From assembly GCA_002702725.1 (NCBI GenBank), contig PABE01000135.1, positions 1 to 49,571 on the forward strand: a stretch of DNA of 49,571 bases. The letters run 5' to 3'. Below are positions 39,383 to 49,571 of this stretch, in pieces. Numbering within the stretch: position 1 is the first letter of the stretch; each line of letters opens with the position of its first letter. The notes beneath the pieces were generated by a model. That model was not told where the DNA came from and did not search any database. It saw nothing but the letters and a program-made list of their open reading frames with translations. The translations under genes and the position numbers were made by a program. Origin of the DNA: Porticoccaceae bacterium. GTDB lineage: Bacteria > Pseudomonadota > Gammaproteobacteria > Pseudomonadales > Porticoccaceae.

Positions 39383-40486
39383 ATGTATCTCCAGCGTCTG
39401 ACCATCTCCGGTGTGAGGAATCTGGACGCCGTCGATGTCCAGTTGGGCAGGGGGGTCAATGTGTTTTTTGGCGAGAATGGCAGCGGCAAAACGAGTCTTT
39501 TGGAGGCTGTTCATATTCTCTCCTGCGGTCGCTCATTTCGTACCCGTAATCTGGCATCGGTCATTAGCTTTTCCTCTGACCGTTGTACCTGTTTCGGTTT
39601 GCTCCACCAGGCATCGGGGGGTGTGGCCTCCGTGGGGGTAAGTCGGGAGAAGGGCGGGGATTTTCTCTTCAAGCTTAGCGGGGAGGTTGTTCGCTCCGCA
39701 GCCCAGTTAAGCGACACCCTTCCGGTCATCTTGCTTAATAATGACAGCTTTCAGCTGCTGGAGGGTGCGCCCGCGTTTCGACGTGCTTTTGTCGATTGGG
39801 GTGTGTTCCACGTGGAACATTCATTCCGGGGCGCGTGGAGCCGATTTCAGCGCTGTCTGAAACACCGGAATTCTCTTCTCCGCCATGATAGAATAGATCG
39901 GTTACAGATGGACGTTTGGGACCGGGAGTTTTCGGCCGCAGGGGAAATGGTTGGTCATTGCCGGGAGCGTTATCTCGAAAGGCTCCGTCCTGTTGTAGAG
40001 ACGGTCTGCCGGCAAATGGGCCTGAACCTTGATATATCCCTGAGCTACAACAGGGGTTGGCCTGAAGGTGGAGAGCTCAACGCTCTGTTGCGGGAACATC
40101 TCCCCCGTGATCAAAAGATGGGTTTTACCCATTATGGCCCACATCGGGCGGACATAAAGGTGCGTGTCGATCAGAAACCGGCCGCCGAGGTTCTGTCCAG
40201 GGGGCAGAAAAAAATTGTCGTGACCGCACTGAAAATAGCGCAGGGGTACGCCTTTCAAGCGGATAACCCGGGGCGTCACTGTTTGTATCTGATCGACGAC
40301 CTACCCGCAGAGCTTGATCGGAGTCACCGTAAAGCAGTGGCTTCGTTGCTGCAGGATCTGGGCGCACAAGTGCTGGTCACCGGAGTTGACCGAGATGAAT
40401 TGCTGGCCGGCTGGCCCCATGAACCGTTTGGCGAACAGGATATGAGAGTGTTCCACGTGGAACATGGCTCTGTTGTAACCGCATAG
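39383..40486 (+). CDS. recF: DNA replication and repair protein RecF
   Basis: RecF (367 residues) is an SMC-like ATPase that helps load RecA at gaps. Walker A is GENGSGKTSLLE (about residues 31-42), the ABC signature is LSRGQKK, and Walker B is CLYLIDDLPAELD. Two V-F-H-V-E-H segments are encoded by perfect parS sequences, one near residue 143 and one near the C-terminus. It is 24 bases upstream of gyrB. Confidence 0.97.
   Translation: MYLQRLTISGVRNLDAVDVQLGRGVNVFFGENGSGKTSLLEAVHILSCGRSFRTRNLASVISFSSDRCTCFGLLHQASGGVASVGVSREKGGDFLFKLSGEVVRSAAQLSDTLPVILLNNDSFQLLEGAPAFRRAFVDWGVFHVEHSFRGAWSRFQRCLKHRNSLLRHDRIDRLQMDVWDREFSAAGEMVGHCRERYLERLRPVVETVCRQMGLNLDISLSYNRGWPEGGELNALLREHLPRDQKMGFTHYGPHRADIKVRVDQKPAAEVLSRGQKKIVVTALKIAQGYAFQADNPGRHCLYLIDDLPAELDRSHRKAVASLLQDLGAQVLVTGVDRDELLAGWPHEPFGEQDMRVFHVEHGSVVTA
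39804..39819. other. parS: parS site 1, inside recF
   Basis: TGTTCCACGTGGAACA is a perfect 16-bp palindrome equal to the ParB-binding site of many gammaproteobacteria. It overlaps the codons for V-F-H-V-E-H in the W-G-V-F-H-V-E-H segment of RecF, about 7.5 kb from the candidate oriC. Confidence 0.93.
40449..40464. other. parS: parS site 2, inside the end of recF
   Basis: This is the same 16-bp palindrome as at 39804, again read as V-F-H-V-E-H in the same frame, 22 bases before the recF stop. The two copies are 645 bp apart. Confidence 0.93.
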
Positions 40487-40492
40487 AGATGA

Positions 40493-42934
<2,442 letters not shown>

Positions 42935-42980
42935 AACTGTATATAAATCAAAAGGTTGTAGGTAATACCGCTGTGCTATC

Positions 42981-43703
42981 CTAGCCGATACGGTGCTGCG
43001 TGGATTTTATCCAGCTCTCCGCCTCGGCGCTCACGGTCTTGCTATCCTTGCCACCGGTGTCGATGACAGGGCCGTAGACGACGGTAATGGTGCCGGGGTG
43101 TTTTAGAAATTCCCGCGCCGGCCAGCAACGACCGGCGTTGTGTGCCACCGGCAGTACCGGTACGTTTGCCGCACAGGCCAGTGCAGCGCCGCTGCGGGCA
43201 TGGTTCCCGTATTGACCATGGGCCATGCGTGTGCCCTCGGGGTAGACAACGACGTTCATACCTTCCTGCAATCGCAGCTGTCCTTGCTCTATCACCGCTT
43301 TCAGTGCCTGACGGGGGTTACCTCTATCAATGGCGATGGGCTTCACTGCCGCCAGACCCCAGCCGAAGATCGGAATTTTCAATAGTTCCCGTTTTAAAAT
43401 CGTACTTACCGGCCGCAGGTTGCGCTGCAGGTAATAGGTCTCCCAGGGGGACTGGTGGTTGCTGAGAACAACGAACGGGGTCTCGGGAATGTTGTCCTTG
43501 CCCTCCACGTTTACTGTGACGCCGCAACAAACCCTCAACCAATGGTCGATCAGATAGTTGCCAAGGGTTACGATTGTCTGGCGCAATCGGATATTGAGCA
43601 GACGACCCACCGTGCAGCTGATCAGACTGAACACGGACACGAAGACGACATAGCCCGCGTAGAAGCAGACTGTGCGCAGGGTAGTGATGAACTTGCCAAT
43701 CAC
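42981..43703 (-). CDS. lysophospholipid acyltransferase, PlsC family
   Basis: The 240-residue membrane-bound enzyme has one or two N-terminal hydrophobic helices. The acyltransferase motif is SNHQSPWETYYL (H-x4-E where most have H-x4-D). YPEGTRMAHG is the second substrate motif. It probably acylates 1-acylglycerol-3-phosphate or another lysophospholipid. It overlaps gmhB by four bases (ATGA), so the two are cotranscribed, and is convergent with gyrB. Confidence 0.88.
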   Translation of the reverse strand: MIGKFITTLRTVCFYAGYVVFVSVFSLISCTVGRLLNIRLRQTIVTLGNYLIDHWLRVCCGVTVNVEGKDNIPETPFVVLSNHQSPWETYYLQRNLRPVSTILKRELLKIPIFGWGLAAVKPIAIDRGNPRQALKAVIEQGQLRLQEGMNVVVYPEGTRMAHGQYGNHARSGAALACAANVPVLPVAHNAGRCWPAREFLKHPGTITVVYGPVIDTGGKDSKTVSAEAESWIKSTQHRIG

Positions 43704-44278
43704 GTTATCGAGGCTCCGTTTTCCGACAGCTCTGCGATCAGGAAGTCGGCGACCGCCGCCAGATTGTCGAACACCAGTGGTGGCGATGCCAATAGTGCCG
43801 GATTATTGTGCAATTTTGTTTCGCTATCGCGACCCTTGCCGCTGCGCACCAGTATCGGTCGGCAATCTCGGGCGATCCCGGCCTCCAGGTCGCGCAGACT
43901 GTCGCCGACCACCGGCGAGCCGGAAAGCGTGACACCCAGTGTGTCGGCAATGGCGTCGAGAAGCCCCGGCTTCGGTTTGCGGCACTGGCAGTCGTCGGTT
44001 GGCGTATGCGGACAATAAAAGATGCCCGCAAGCTCTCCCCCCTGATCAGCAACCAGGTCGTTCAGGCGGCTGTTCATGGCTTCAAGGTCATCCAGATCAA
44101 AGAGGCCCCGGCCCAGACCGGACTGATTGGTGGCCACGGCCACCTGGAAACCGGCCCGGGACAGGCGCGCGATAGCCTCGATGCTGCCCGGCAACGGATG
44201 CCATTCAGCAAGCGATTTAATGTAGTCGGGGGAGTCCTCGTTGATGACCCCATCCCTGTCCAGTATGACCAGTGGCAT
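43700..44278 (-). CDS. gmhB: D-glycero-beta-D-manno-heptose 1,7-bisphosphate 7-phosphatase
   Basis: GmhB removes the 7-phosphate during synthesis of ADP-heptose for LPS. The 192-residue HAD protein has the nucleophile motif LDRDGVINED, ATNQSGLGRG, the zinc-binding CPHTPTDDCQCRKPKPG and VVGDSLRDLEAG. It lies between glyS (10 bases upstream) and the acyltransferase gene. Confidence 0.95.
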   Translation of the reverse strand: MPLVILDRDGVINEDSPDYIKSLAEWHPLPGSIEAIARLSRAGFQVAVATNQSGLGRGLFDLDDLEAMNSRLNDLVADQGGELAGIFYCPHTPTDDCQCRKPKPGLLDAIADTLGVTLSGSPVVGDSLRDLEAGIARDCRPILVRSGKGRDSETKLHNNPALLASPPLVFDNLAAVADFLIAELSENGASIT

Positions 44279-44288
44279 GGCGTACAGG

Positions 44289-46364
44289 TTACTTTGCAGC
44301 CAGCAGGGAGATGTCGGCGATCTGCAGGAAGAGATCGCGCAACTGCCGTAACAGTGCCAGGCGGTTGTTTCTGATCCGGCTGTCGTCGGCCATCACCATG
44401 ACCTGATCGAAAAAGTCATCCACTGGACTTTTCAACGCCGCCATACTCTGCATCGCCTCGCTGTACTTGCGACGCTGAACCAGTGGTGTGACTTTAGCGG
44501 CGACGGATTCCAGGGACGCCAATAGCGCCTTCTCCCCTTCACTGTCAAAGAGGGATTGATCGACTGCGGGGGGCAATGCGCCTTCTGCCTTGGCCAGGAT
44601 ATTGGATACCCGCTTGTTGGCGGCGGCCAGCGCTGAGGCCTCGGGCATACGGGAAAAACGGTGAACCGCCTGTACCCGCAGATGGAAGTCCAGCGGATTG
44701 TCGAGCGCCTTGGCCTGCACCGCCAGGAACACCTCGGAGTCGATGCCGTCTTCCTCGTACCAAGCCCGAAAGCGCTCCAGAAGGTAAGTAAGTACTTGCT
44801 TATCGAGGCCCTCGGTAACGCTCAGGCCGGTGTGTCGGCCAGCGGCAACCCGCAGTGTTTCCAGCAATGGCAGGTCGATGGCTTTCTCCACCAGGATGCG
44901 CAGAATACCGAGACTCGCTCTTCGAAGGGCAAACGGATCCCGGGAGCCGGTGGGCGGTTGTCCGATACCGAATATGCCGACCAGGGTATCGAGCCTGTCG
45001 GCCAATGCTATGGCGGTACCGGTGGCGGTCTCCGGCAACCGGTCACCGGCGAAGGCGGGGAAGTACTGCTCGATCATGGCTTCGGCGACATCCGCCGGTT
45101 CGCCATCGTGTTGCGCATAATAGCGGCCCATGATGCCCTGCAGGTCGTCGAACTCCATGACCATTTCGCTGACCAGATCGGATTTGCACAGCTCGGCAGC
45201 GCGTCGCACCCGTTCCGGATCGGCACCGACGGCGGGTGCGAGATAGGCTCCGAGGTCGGCGATCCGCTCGGTTTTGTCGTAAAGGGTGCCCAGTTTTTCC
45301 TGAAATACGATGGATTTGAGCTGCTCCCGGCGGGAGGCAAGGCTGTGCTGCTTGTCGGTGTCGTAGAAAAAGGCCGCATCTGCAAGCCGCGGGCGTATCA
45401 CCTTTTCGTTTCCTGCGATCACCCGTTCAGGTTCCCGGCTGGCGATGTTCGACACGGTGACGAACAGCGGCATCAGCTGGCCCTGGGCATCGACCACGTG
45501 AAAATATTTCTGGTGCTCTTTCATCGAGGAAATCAGCGCCTCCGGTGGTACTTCCAGGAATCGCTGCTCAAAGCTGCCCACCAGTGGCACCGGCCACTCG
45601 TTGAGGGCAGTGACTTCATCGAGCAGGTGTTCATCGATCACCGCGTGTCCGCCGGCACTTTCCGCTGCCTCCGTGACACCCTGGCGGATCAACGCCTTGC
45701 GTTCCTCAAAATCGGCAATGACATGGGCTTTACGCAGATCATCGGCATAGCTCGACGGTGACTGGATGGTTATCGGTCCGGTGCTGTGAAACCGGTGACC
45801 CATGCTCACATTGCCGGCGGTTACGCCCAATACCGGGTAGTTCCAGGTCTTGTCGGCAAACAACAGCACCACCCAATGGACGGGACGGACGAACTCATCA
45901 CGTTTAGCGCCCCAGTGCATGCGCTTGGGGATCGGAAGGGCTTCAAGGGCGTCGATCACGACCCGGTCCAGCAGACCCTGCGTAAAACCACCCTCGGATA
46001 CTATGCGCTTGCACAATTTGTCCTGCGTCCCGTCATTGGCGATGTAATCGCGCAGGTCTTCCACCGCGATACCATTCTTTTCAGCAAACGCGAGTCCGGC
46101 TTTGGTCACCGAGCCATCGTCGCTAAATGCCACTTTGACCGGCGGTCCCCACTGGAGAAACTCTTTTGTCGGTAACTGCTCGTCGAGCTGCTCAACAACG
46201 ACGGCAAGGCGTCTTGGGGTCGCGAACGAGGACACGCCCTGAAAGCCGAGTTCTTCCTTCTGAAAGGCGGAAACAATGCCGCTTTTGAACGCTTCCGACA
46301 GGGTTTTAAGCGCCTTCGGAGGTAATTCCTCGGTTCCTATTTCGACGAGAAAATCAGCACTCAT
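44289..46364 (-). CDS. glyS: glycine--tRNA ligase beta subunit
   Basis: This 691-residue beta subunit is part of the alpha2-beta2 glycyl-tRNA synthetase of bacteria. It starts [17 protein letters not shown], has the family blocks VAKSF-like [21 protein letters not shown] and [14 protein letters not shown], and a C-terminal DALR-like anticodon-binding region. Its ATG overlaps the glyQ stop by four bases, so subunit ratios are coupled. Confidence 0.98.
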   Translation of the reverse strand: MSADFLVEIGTEELPPKALKTLSEAFKSGIVSAFQKEELGFQGVSSFATPRRLAVVVEQLDEQLPTKEFLQWGPPVKVAFSDDGSVTKAGLAFAEKNGIAVEDLRDYIANDGTQDKLCKRIVSEGGFTQGLLDRVVIDALEALPIPKRMHWGAKRDEFVRPVHWVVLLFADKTWNYPVLGVTAGNVSMGHRFHSTGPITIQSPSSYADDLRKAHVIADFEERKALIRQGVTEAAESAGGHAVIDEHLLDEVTALNEWPVPLVGSFEQRFLEVPPEALISSMKEHQKYFHVVDAQGQLMPLFVTVSNIASREPERVIAGNEKVIRPRLADAAFFYDTDKQHSLASRREQLKSIVFQEKLGTLYDKTERIADLGAYLAPAVGADPERVRRAAELCKSDLVSEMVMEFDDLQGIMGRYYAQHDGEPADVAEAMIEQYFPAFAGDRLPETATGTAIALADRLDTLVGIFGIGQPPTGSRDPFALRRASLGILRILVEKAIDLPLLETLRVAAGRHTGLSVTEGLDKQVLTYLLERFRAWYEEDGIDSEVFLAVQAKALDNPLDFHLRVQAVHRFSRMPEASALAAANKRVSNILAKAEGALPPAVDQSLFDSEGEKALLASLESVAAKVTPLVQRRKYSEAMQSMAALKSPVDDFFDQVMVMADDSRIRNNRLALLRQLRDLFLQIADISLLAAK

Positions 46365-47314
46365 TGCGCGGCCTCCTGGCTCTTTTCAAGGATGTCTCTT
46401 GCGATATCGGGCTCGGCGAGCGGAAAGCCGAGGGCGAGCCGCGAATCAAAATAGGCCTGGGCAACGGCCCGCGCCAGGGTGCGCACGCGCAGAATAAAGC
46501 GCTGCCGTTCAGTGACGGAAATCGCATGCCGGGCGTCCAGCAGATTGAACGCGTGGGATGCCTTCATGACCATTTCGTAGGCGGGCAGTGGCAGTCCGTT
46601 TTCGATCAGGCGCCGGCTCTCCTTTTCGTAGACGTCGAAGCTGTGAAACAGAAACGTCACATCGGCTTCCTCAAAGTTGAATCGGGACATTTCCACTTCG
46701 TTCTGGTGAAAGACATCGCCGTAGCTGACCTTGTTACCCTGGGGGTCCAGGGTCCAGGTGAGATCGTAGATACTGTCTACACCCTGAAGGTACATGGCAA
46801 TCCGTTCCAGACCGTAGGTGATTTCACCGGTGACAGGGAAGCACTCCAGACCACCCACCTGCTGGAAATAGGTGAATTGGGTGACCTCCATGCCGTTGAG
46901 CCAGACCTCCCAGCCCAGGCCCCAGGCCCCCAGTGTGGGTGATTCCCAGTTGTCTTCGACAAAACGGATGTCGTGAACCAGCGGGTCTATGCCGAGCAGG
47001 CGCAGGGAGTCGAGGTACAGATCCTGGATATTGTTTGGCGACGGTTTCAGTACCACCTGAAACTGGTAGTAGTGCTGCAGCCGGTTGGGGTTTTCGCCGT
47101 AGCGGCCGTCCTTGGGGCGTCGGCAGGGCTGGACATAGGCGCTGTTCCAGTTTTCCGGTCCAATGGCGCGGAGAAAGGTCCCCGGATGAAAGGTGCCGGC
47201 GCCCACCTCCATGTCCAGTGGTTGCAGAATAACGCACCCCTGGTCCGCCCAATAGGACTGCAGGGCAAGAATAAGTCCCTGGAAGGTTGAGACATCCGGT
47301 GTTTGCTCGGTCAC
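46361..47314 (-). CDS. glyQ: glycine--tRNA ligase alpha subunit
   Basis: The 317-residue catalytic alpha subunit begins [18 protein letters not shown] near residue 10. It has the class II blocks [38 protein letters not shown] and [12 protein letters not shown]. The GTG start at 47314 follows AGGTGA. The frame is open to 47617, but that part has no homology and runs into the divergent gene's start region. Confidence 0.96.
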   Translation of the reverse strand: MTEQTPDVSTFQGLILALQSYWADQGCVILQPLDMEVGAGTFHPGTFLRAIGPENWNSAYVQPCRRPKDGRYGENPNRLQHYYQFQVVLKPSPNNIQDLYLDSLRLLGIDPLVHDIRFVEDNWESPTLGAWGLGWEVWLNGMEVTQFTYFQQVGGLECFPVTGEITYGLERIAMYLQGVDSIYDLTWTLDPQGNKVSYGDVFHQNEVEMSRFNFEEADVTFLFHSFDVYEKESRRLIENGLPLPAYEMVMKASHAFNLLDARHAISVTERQRFILRVRTLARAVAQAYFDSRLALGFPLAEPDIARDILEKSQEAAQ

Positions 47315-47453
47315 GACGATCACCTGTGGTTCATAAAGGCGGCAATTATATTGACATAACCCATTGAAGTCATGGGCGATTGGGAAAACTGCAACGGGTT
47401 GCCCAAAGGAGTTTGCCATTGGGGTATCCTTTAGGGCCGCAAAGAGAGGCGCC

Positions 47454-48335
47454 ATGTCCGAGCATTTAATAAAACTGTTGATTGTCGTTATGTCCTGGTT
47501 GCCGTTGCCCCTTGCCAGGGGCCTGGGGTGGCTGGTGGGTGAGGTCGCCTGGCGCCGAAAAACCCGCGGTGCTGTCACGACTCTTATCAACCTGGACCTT
47601 TGTTTGCCGGAGTTCACAGCGTCGGAGCGCCGCGCCCTTGCCCGTCGCAGCCTTCAGCAGTGGGGCATGACCCTTTTCGAAACGCCTATTGTCTGGCGCA
47701 GAGGGCTCAAGGCACTGGGTCTGATCAGGGCCGTCAATGGCCAGCCATTGATGGACGCGGCATTGGCCGATGACCGCGGTCTCATTCTTTTGAGCCCCCA
47801 TCTCGGCAACTGGGAACTGACCGGTCTGTGGTTGTCCCGGCAGGGGCCGACCACCATCCTTTACCAACCACCGAGACAGGCTAAACTGGAGGAGTTGGTA
47901 AAGGCGGGCCGCGGCAAGGCAGGTGCAAAACTGGTCCCGACGGACCTCCGGGGTGTCAGTGCCCTGATCAAAGCCCTGAAGCGCGGCGAGGTCACCGGAA
48001 TTCTGCCGGATATGGAGCCGGACCGGAGCGGAGGTATATTCGCGCGCTTTTTTGGTATCCAGGCCTTGACCATGACCCTGGTACACAATCTTCAGCATCG
48101 GGGTGACGCTCGGGTGCTGCTCGCTTTTGCCCGCCGTGTACCTGGGGGTTTTGTTATTGAAGTCCTCGAGCCTGAGAAAGCGATATACGATAAGGACCCG
48201 GCAATTGGCGTGGCCGCCATGAACCGCCTCGTCGAACAGAGTGCCCGAATGGCCCCCGAGCAGTACCAGTGGGAGTACAAACGCTTCAAGCAGCGTCCCG
48301 AAGGGGAGGGGAAGTTGTACCCGAAAGGTATTTGA
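47454..48335 (+). CDS. lipid A acyltransferase-like protein (LpxL/HtrB family)
   Basis: The 293-residue protein has one N-terminal membrane helix ([20 protein letters not shown]) and the lysophospholipid acyltransferase motif [14 protein letters not shown] (H-x4-E). [19 protein letters not shown] is the family's next block. LpxL/LpxM enzymes add secondary acyl chains to lipid A in the inner membrane; which chain is added is not clear. ATG 47454 follows GAGAGG. The gene is divergent from glyQ. Confidence 0.9.
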   Translation: MSEHLIKLLIVVMSWLPLPLARGLGWLVGEVAWRRKTRGAVTTLINLDLCLPEFTASERRALARRSLQQWGMTLFETPIVWRRGLKALGLIRAVNGQPLMDAALADDRGLILLSPHLGNWELTGLWLSRQGPTTILYQPPRQAKLEELVKAGRGKAGAKLVPTDLRGVSALIKALKRGEVTGILPDMEPDRSGGIFARFFGIQALTMTLVHNLQHRGDARVLLAFARRVPGGFVIEVLEPEKAIYDKDPAIGVAAMNRLVEQSARMAPEQYQWEYKRFKQRPEGEGKLYPKGI

Positions 48336-48375
48336 TTGCTGCACATCACCATCACCGCGAGCAGGAGCTCAAGTC

Positions 48376-49293
48376 ATGAAATACAACACCGTTCTCGACA
48401 CCATCGGCGATACGCCGGTTATCCGCATTAACCGCCTGTTCACAGGCAGCAGCGACGTCTGGATGAAAACCGAGCGGGCCAATCCGGGCGCGAGTATCAA
48501 AGACCGTATCGGGCTCTCGATGATCGAAGACGCCGAGGCCCAGGGGTTGCTCAAACCGGACACGGTCATCATCGAACCCACGTCGGGTAACACGGGCATC
48601 GCCCTGGCCATGGTCTGCGCGGTGAAGGGCTACCGGTTGATCCTGACCATGCCGGAATCCATGTCCATCGAGCGGCGCAAATATATGAAGGCCCTGGGTG
48701 CCGAACTGGTGTTGACGGCCAAAGAACTGGGCATGGGTGGGTGCATCGAAAAAGCAAAACAATTGCTGAACGAGCACGCCAACAGCTGGATGCCGATGCA
48801 GTTTTCCAATCCGTCCAACGTCAAGGTCCACCGGGAGCAAACCGCCGAGGAAATTCTGAGAGACTTCCCCGACGGCCTCGATTATCTGATTACCGGTGTC
48901 GGTACTGGCGGCCATATCACCGGTTGTGCCGAGGTGCTCAAGGCGGCCTATCCGAACCTGAAGGTGTTTGCCGTCGAACCGGAGAAATCGCCGGTACTCA
49001 GCGGTGGCGAAAAGGGGTTGCATCGCCTCCAGGGTATCGGTGCCGGCTTTGTGCCTGAAATCATGAACACGGACATCCTCGACGGTGTAATCCAGGTGAA
49101 CGAGGAGGACAGCTTCGACATGGCCCGCCGCTGCGCCAGGGAGGAAGGCATCTTCGTCGGGATTTCCTCCGGCGCCAGCCTGGCGGCGGTGGCACAAAAA
49201 CTGCCGGAGATCCCCGCGGGCAGTCAGGTGCTGGTGTTCAGCTACGACACCGGCGAACGCTACCTGTCAATCGACGACCTGTTCGAGGGTTAA
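48376..49293 (+). CDS. cysK: cysteine synthase A (O-acetylserine sulfhydrylase)
   Basis: This 305-residue PLP enzyme makes cysteine from O-acetylserine and sulfide. The PLP lysine is in [11 protein letters not shown] (about residue 42), the substrate loop is [12 protein letters not shown], and [10 protein letters not shown] binds the PLP phosphate. PESMSIERR and the full C-terminal [11 protein letters not shown] favour CysK over CysM. ATG 48376 follows AGGAG; upstream frames overlap the acyltransferase gene. Confidence 0.95.
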   Translation: MKYNTVLDTIGDTPVIRINRLFTGSSDVWMKTERANPGASIKDRIGLSMIEDAEAQGLLKPDTVIIEPTSGNTGIALAMVCAVKGYRLILTMPESMSIERRKYMKALGAELVLTAKELGMGGCIEKAKQLLNEHANSWMPMQFSNPSNVKVHREQTAEEILRDFPDGLDYLITGVGTGGHITGCAEVLKAAYPNLKVFAVEPEKSPVLSGGEKGLHRLQGIGAGFVPEIMNTDILDGVIQVNEEDSFDMARRCAREEGIFVGISSGASLAAVAQKLPEIPAGSQVLVFSYDTGERYLSIDDLFEG

Positions 49294-49308
49294 GGCCGGC
49301 GACGTCCG

Positions 49309-49571
49309 TCAGCCAAAATAGCCCCGGAACATTCTGATCAGAAATACCAGGGAGAGCAGCAGCGAAAACCCCCTGAACAGGCGTTTCCACAGTGGTGGCG
49401 TGGGGCGACCGGTCTTCTCTGCCTGTGCGACCTGATGTGACAGATCCCGATAGCTTATTTCCTGCAGCAGGTAATAGCGGTCCTTGTCGTTCAAGGGGTG
49501 GCGGGACAATTCGATAATATCGCTGTCGCTGAAAGCGGCGTAGCGTTTTGATCGCCCCAGGGCCGGCTCTG
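49309..49571 (-). CDS. C-terminal part of an unidentified protein (5' end outside window)
   Basis: The leftward frame is open from the window edge (…EPALGRSKRYAAFSDSDII) to a stop at 49309, with no ATG inside. The internal TTG at 49509 is not a convincing start, so the gene probably begins beyond the window. The visible part is charged and helical (DRYYLLQEISYRDLSHQVAQ). It ends in a basic stretch and a short membrane segment (FSLLLSLVFLIRMF) near the C-terminus, so it may be a tail-anchored membrane protein. Function unknown. It converges on cysK, 15 bases away. Confidence 0.5.
   Translation of the reverse strand, partial: EPALGRSKRYAAFSDSDIIELSRHPLNDKDRYYLLQEISYRDLSHQVAQAEKTGRPTPPLWKRLFRGFSLLLSLVFLIRMFRGYFG

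Overview
This window is the replication-origin region of a gammaproteobacterial chromosome, with accessory DNA at its left end. The core gene order (atp operon, parAB, rsmG, mnmG, rpmH-rnpA-yidD-yidC-mnmE, dnaA-dnaN-recF-gyrB, glyQS), a PA2778/PA2779-type gene pair and parS sites of the form TGTTCCACGTGGAACA suggest a Pseudomonadales/Cellvibrionales-like, possibly marine, organism. Genus cannot be fixed from the window alone.

Left end (1-3.75 kb): part of a chromosomal integron. Three leftward cassette ORFs are separated by two clear attC sites (1009-1079 and 1679-1775) and lie next to an attI-like junction. A rightward integron integrase gene follows. The integrase is broken: a 50-bp insertion sits immediately before the catalytic tyrosine codon. 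Two cassette products look HEPN-like. The third cassette ORF appears to be cut by an IS element that runs off the left edge of the window.

3.8-8.2 kb: leuA with a possible attenuator in its leader, a divergent Lrp-family regulator, an MFS transporter and a TSUP (TauE/SafE) permease.

8.3-12.9 kb: a compact four-gene leftward operon with overlapping or nearly touching genes. It encodes a ferric-reductase/NADPH-oxidase-like membrane flavocytochrome, a small exported cytochrome b5-like protein, a decaheme MtrA/PioA/DmsE-type cytochrome and an MtrB/PioB-type outer-membrane barrel. Together these could carry electrons from cytosolic NAD(P)H to the cell surface without a CymA-type quinol dehydrogenase or an MtrC-type surface cytochrome. 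This is the strongest candidate for an undescribed system here. Divergent from it are a PA2779-like protein, a PA2778-like cysteine-peptidase/TPR lipoprotein and a glycine-zipper protein.

15.3-31.98 kb: all genes point left. They are an LTA-synthase-like transferase, glmS, glmU, the F1Fo ATP synthase operon (transcribed atpI-B-E-F-H-A-G-D-C, with a good promoter and a terminator), and mnmG-rsmG-parA-parB. At about 32.0-32.5 kb gene direction flips. The AT-rich gap there holds 13-mer-like repeats and near-consensus DnaA boxes and is the best oriC candidate. Rightward genes follow: rpmH, rnpA, yidD, yidC, mnmE, then a second AT-rich gap with two perfect DnaA boxes, then dnaA, dnaN, recF (containing two perfect parS sites) and gyrB. 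The right end holds a leftward acyltransferase-gmhB-glyS-glyQ cluster, then a rightward LpxL-like acyltransferase and cysK, and the 3' end of an unidentified leftward gene.
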